Shown: positions 32,526 through 34,406 of the stretch, piece by piece | Layout of the letters: every line of letters begins with the position of its first letter | Position numbering within the stretch: position 1 is the stretch's first letter | Origin: Actinomycetota bacterium | GTDB lineage: Bacteria > Actinomycetota > Thermoleophilia > Gaiellales > Gaiellaceae | Length of the DNA stretch: 34,406 nt | Assembly: GCA_005888435.1 (NCBI GenBank) | Contig: VAXO01000029.1 | Span: forward strand, 1-34,406 | Direction: 5' to 3' | Made by a program: the position numbers and the translations under genes | The notes under the pieces: model-generated | The model's database searches: none | What the model saw: the letters and a program-made list of their open reading frames with translations, nothing else | Told to the model about the DNA's origin: nothing

Positions 32526-33911
32526 ATGGCCGGCGCGCGGCGCAACCTCGCGCGTATTGCCGAGGAAACGTTCGAGCGCCGCGGCGACTATCCCGCACTC
32601 TGGTTCGAGGGCGCTTGGCATTCGTCGGGGGAGCTGTTCGCGCGTGCGGAGCGCGTCGCGGCCGGGCTGGTCGAGCACGGGGTGCGTCCCGGCGACCGTG
32701 TCGTCGTCCAGATGCACAACTCCCCGGAAGTACTCGTCGCGTATCACGCGATCTGGCGTGTCGGCGCCGTCGTTACGCCGGCGATCTTCCTTCTGACGCC
32801 GGAGGAGCTCGAGCGGCTCGTCCAAGACGCGGAACCGGCGCTCGTGTTGACCTCGGAGCTGTTGCCGACGCTCGAGCTCGACGCCGCGCAGCCGATCGTC
32901 GCGCGCGGCGAATCCGACCTCGCCGCGCTCGTCTACACCGGCGGCACGACCGGCCGCGCGAAGGGCGTGATGCTGACGCACGCGAACCTCTACGAAGCCG
33001 GGCGCGCGGGGCACGAGGCTGGGCATGTCGAGGGCGTCGACCGCTCGCTCTCCTGCCTGCCGCTCGCGCACTCGTACGGCTTGCTGGTCCTGAACGTCGC
33101 GCTGCACCATCCCGGACGGCCCCAATCCGTCCTCATGCGCTGGTTCGACCCGGTGGCGTGGTTGCGGCTCGCGCAGGTGCACCGCGTGCAGATCGCCCCG
33201 GTCGTGCCCTCGATGCTCTACCTGCTGCTTGCGCAGCCGCTCGAGGAATACGACCTCTCGGAACTGCGCTACGTCGCGTCGGGCGCTGCGCCGCTCGCCC
33301 TGCAGGCGATCGACGAGTTCCTGCGCCGGGTGCCCGGCGTGCAGATCCGTGAGGGCTACGGGCTGACGGAGACGTCCGCTCTCGTGTCGACGAACCCTCC
33401 CGGGCGCTCGAGGTACGGGACGGTCGGGCCGCCGGTGCCCGGTACCGAGGTGCGCATCGTCGACGGCGAGGTCTGCGTGCGCTCGCAGCTGCTGATGGCC
33501 GGCTACTGGAAGGCGCCGGACCTGACGGCGGAGACGATTCGGGACGGCTGGCTCTACACGGGTGACATGGGCCGCCTGGACGACGACGGCTACCTCACGA
33601 TCGTCGACCGCAAGAAGGACCTGGTCATCCGCGGCGGCTTCAACGTCTTCCCCCGCGACGTGGAGGAGGCGTTGCTCGAGCATCCGGCCGTGACGGCTGC
33701 CTGCGTGGTCGGACGGCCCGACGCCGTGTACGGCGAGGAGGTGGTCGCCTTCGTCACCCTGGCGTCGGCGCTCGGCGACGACGAGCTGCTCGGATTCGCC
33801 AAGAACCGCCTGGGGGGTTACAAGTATCCCCGTGAGATCCGTGTCGTCGAGGCGCTCCCGTTGACGCCGGTCGGCAAGGCCGACCGCAGGGCGCTGCGCG
33901 AGCTGTTGTGA
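32526..33911 (+). CDS. Acyl-CoA synthetase (short, AMP-dependent)
   Basis: 461-aa adenylate-forming ligase. P-loop YTGGTTGRAKG (137-147), GYGLTETSAL, GWLYTGDMGRLDDDGYLTIVDRKKDLVIRGGFNVFP and the catalytic Lys in LPLTPVGKADRRALRE. It is shorter than the ligase encoded at 17976 (532 aa); the N-terminal half is compact (P-loop near 140 instead of 171). It resembles long-chain/aryl acid CoA ligases of actinobacterial catabolic operons. It starts 2 bp after the amidase stop; its last four bases (GTGA) are the start of the MaoC gene. Its likely substrate is the amidase product. Confidence 0.92.
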   Translation: MAGARRNLARIAEETFERRGDYPALWFEGAWHSSGELFARAERVAAGLVEHGVRPGDRVVVQMHNSPEVLVAYHAIWRVGAVVTPAIFLLTPEELERLVQDAEPALVLTSELLPTLELDAAQPIVARGESDLAALVYTGGTTGRAKGVMLTHANLYEAGRAGHEAGHVEGVDRSLSCLPLAHSYGLLVLNVALHHPGRPQSVLMRWFDPVAWLRLAQVHRVQIAPVVPSMLYLLLAQPLEEYDLSELRYVASGAAPLALQAIDEFLRRVPGVQIREGYGLTETSALVSTNPPGRSRYGTVGPPVPGTEVRIVDGEVCVRSQLLMAGYWKAPDLTAETIRDGWLYTGDMGRLDDDGYLTIVDRKKDLVIRGGFNVFPRDVEEALLEHPAVTAACVVGRPDAVYGEEVVAFVTLASALGDDELLGFAKNRLGGYKYPREIRVVEALPLTPVGKADRRALRELL

Positions 33912-34372
33912 CGACGACACTGACTCTCGCCGAGCTCGAAGGAGCGGCCGATCGCGACCTCGGCACGAGCGAGTGGCACGCGATCACCCAGGAGCAGATC
34001 GACCTGTTCGCCAAGGCGACGGGTGACCACCAATGGATTCACGTCGACCCCGAGGCGGCCGCGAACGGCCCGTTCGGCACGACGGTCGCGCACGGTTACC
34101 TCACCCTCGCGATGCTGCCGATGCTGCTGAGCGAGGTCGTCTCGGTCAGCGACGCAGTCATGGGCGTCAACTACGGCACCGAGAAGATCCGCTTCACGAG
34201 CCCGGTTCCGTCCGGCTCGCGCGTGCGCCTGCACGCCAAGCTCGTGCGGGCGGAGCGCCGCGGGCCGAGCGTCGTGTGGACGGTCGGCGTGCAGGTCGAG
34301 ATCGAAGGAAAGGAGAAGCCCGCGCTCGTCGGCGAGGTCGTCTACATGGCGGCAGGCGCACCCCATGCCTGA
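33908..34372 (+). CDS. MaoC-like (R)-enoyl-CoA hydratase
   Basis: 154-aa hotdog-fold hydratase. The hydratase-2 motif is visible as ATGDHQWIHVDPEAA followed by GPFGTTVAHGYLTLAM, with catalytic Asp40 and His45. These enzymes hydrate trans-2-enoyl-CoA to (3R)-hydroxyacyl-CoA. Length is typical (about 150 aa, NodN/MaoC subgroup). GTG 33908 overlaps the ligase stop (GTGA). The stereochemistry matches the HSD17B4-like SDR of the same operon. It overlaps the thiolase start by 8 bp. Confidence 0.92.
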   Translation: MTTTLTLAELEGAADRDLGTSEWHAITQEQIDLFAKATGDHQWIHVDPEAAANGPFGTTVAHGYLTLAMLPMLLSEVVSVSDAVMGVNYGTEKIRFTSPVPSGSRVRLHAKLVRAERRGPSVVWTVGVQVEIEGKEKPALVGEVVYMAAGAPHA

Positions 34373-34406
34373 GGCTCTCATCGTTGCGGCGACTAGGACG
34401 CCGATC
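34365..34406 (+). CDS. Thiolase (acetyl-CoA acetyltransferase), 5' end only
   Basis: Only 14 codons are in the window (MPEALIVAATRTPI). The IVAATRTPI start is the conserved N-terminus of thiolases, in which Arg-Thr-Pro-Ile precedes the first nucleotide-binding loop. It overlaps the MaoC gene by 8 bp, as expected for the last step of a beta-oxidation set. The rest lies outside the window, so the active-site Cys cannot be checked. Confidence 0.8.
   Translation, partial: MPEALIVAATRTPI

Overview
The window is a high-GC, gene-dense bacterial chromosome segment. Leaderless-looking TANNNT promoters, many GTG and TTG starts, an F420-type LLM oxidoreductase, and many acyl-CoA dehydrogenase, SDR and CoA-ligase genes point to an actinobacterium. 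The style best fits the Thermoleophilia (Gaiellales/Solirubrobacterales). That placement is inference from gene content, because no rRNA or universal marker gene is present. Coding density is extreme: most neighbours overlap by 1 to 22 bp, and all four convergent gene pairs overlap at their 3' ends.

Layout. (1) 1-2581 (+): a secreted di-haem cytochrome c peroxidase/MauG-like protein behind a clear promoter, then a secreted beta-rich protein of unknown function. (2) 2550-3251 (-): a HAD phosphatase. (3) 3269-7890 (+): a translationally coupled operon of hydantoinase/oxoprolinase subunits A and B, a small MOSC protein and a nitrilase. (4) 7862-10692 (-): selA-selB, the selenocysteine synthesis and decoding pair; no tRNA-Sec or selenoprotein is visible here. 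(5) 10737-14017 (+): two paralogous TPR proteins with C-terminal membrane hairpins, separated by a 41-bp tandem repeat array, then a Cdc48-like single-ring AAA+ ATPase with its own TPR-like N-terminus. (6) 14014-16563 (-): LLM oxidoreductase, site-2 protease, LOG-family protein, and a 43-aa remnant-like ORF resembling an internally deleted ABM-fold protein. (7) 16581-17564 (+): an NADP-dependent MDR oxidoreductase. (8) 17561-24281 (-): a seven-gene acyl-CoA operon (FMN 2-hydroxyacid oxidase, Zn alcohol dehydrogenase, full-length acyl-CoA dehydrogenase, an acyl-CoA dehydrogenase lacking its middle domain, SDR, CoA ligase, hotdog thioesterase). (9) 24299-34406 (+): a Liv-type ABC importer (livG-F-H-M-K) followed by acyl-CoA dehydrogenase, SDR, amidase, CoA ligase, MaoC hydratase and the 5' end of a thiolase.

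How the parts work together (inference): regions 8 and 9 diverge from a 17-bp gap and look like one catabolic locus. The importer brings in an amide or carboxylate, the amidase frees the acid, the ligase makes the CoA thioester, and acyl-CoA dehydrogenase, MaoC hydratase, SDR and thiolase form a complete beta-oxidation turn. The hydantoinase-nitrilase operon suggests further scavenging of C-N compounds.

Most worth a second look: livF has no ATG, GTG or TTG able to start it upstream of its Walker A motif; two genes look like in-frame internal deletions of known families; the TPR-TPR-AAA+ module; the palindrome-bearing repeat array; and the inverted repeat that brackets the first promoter.
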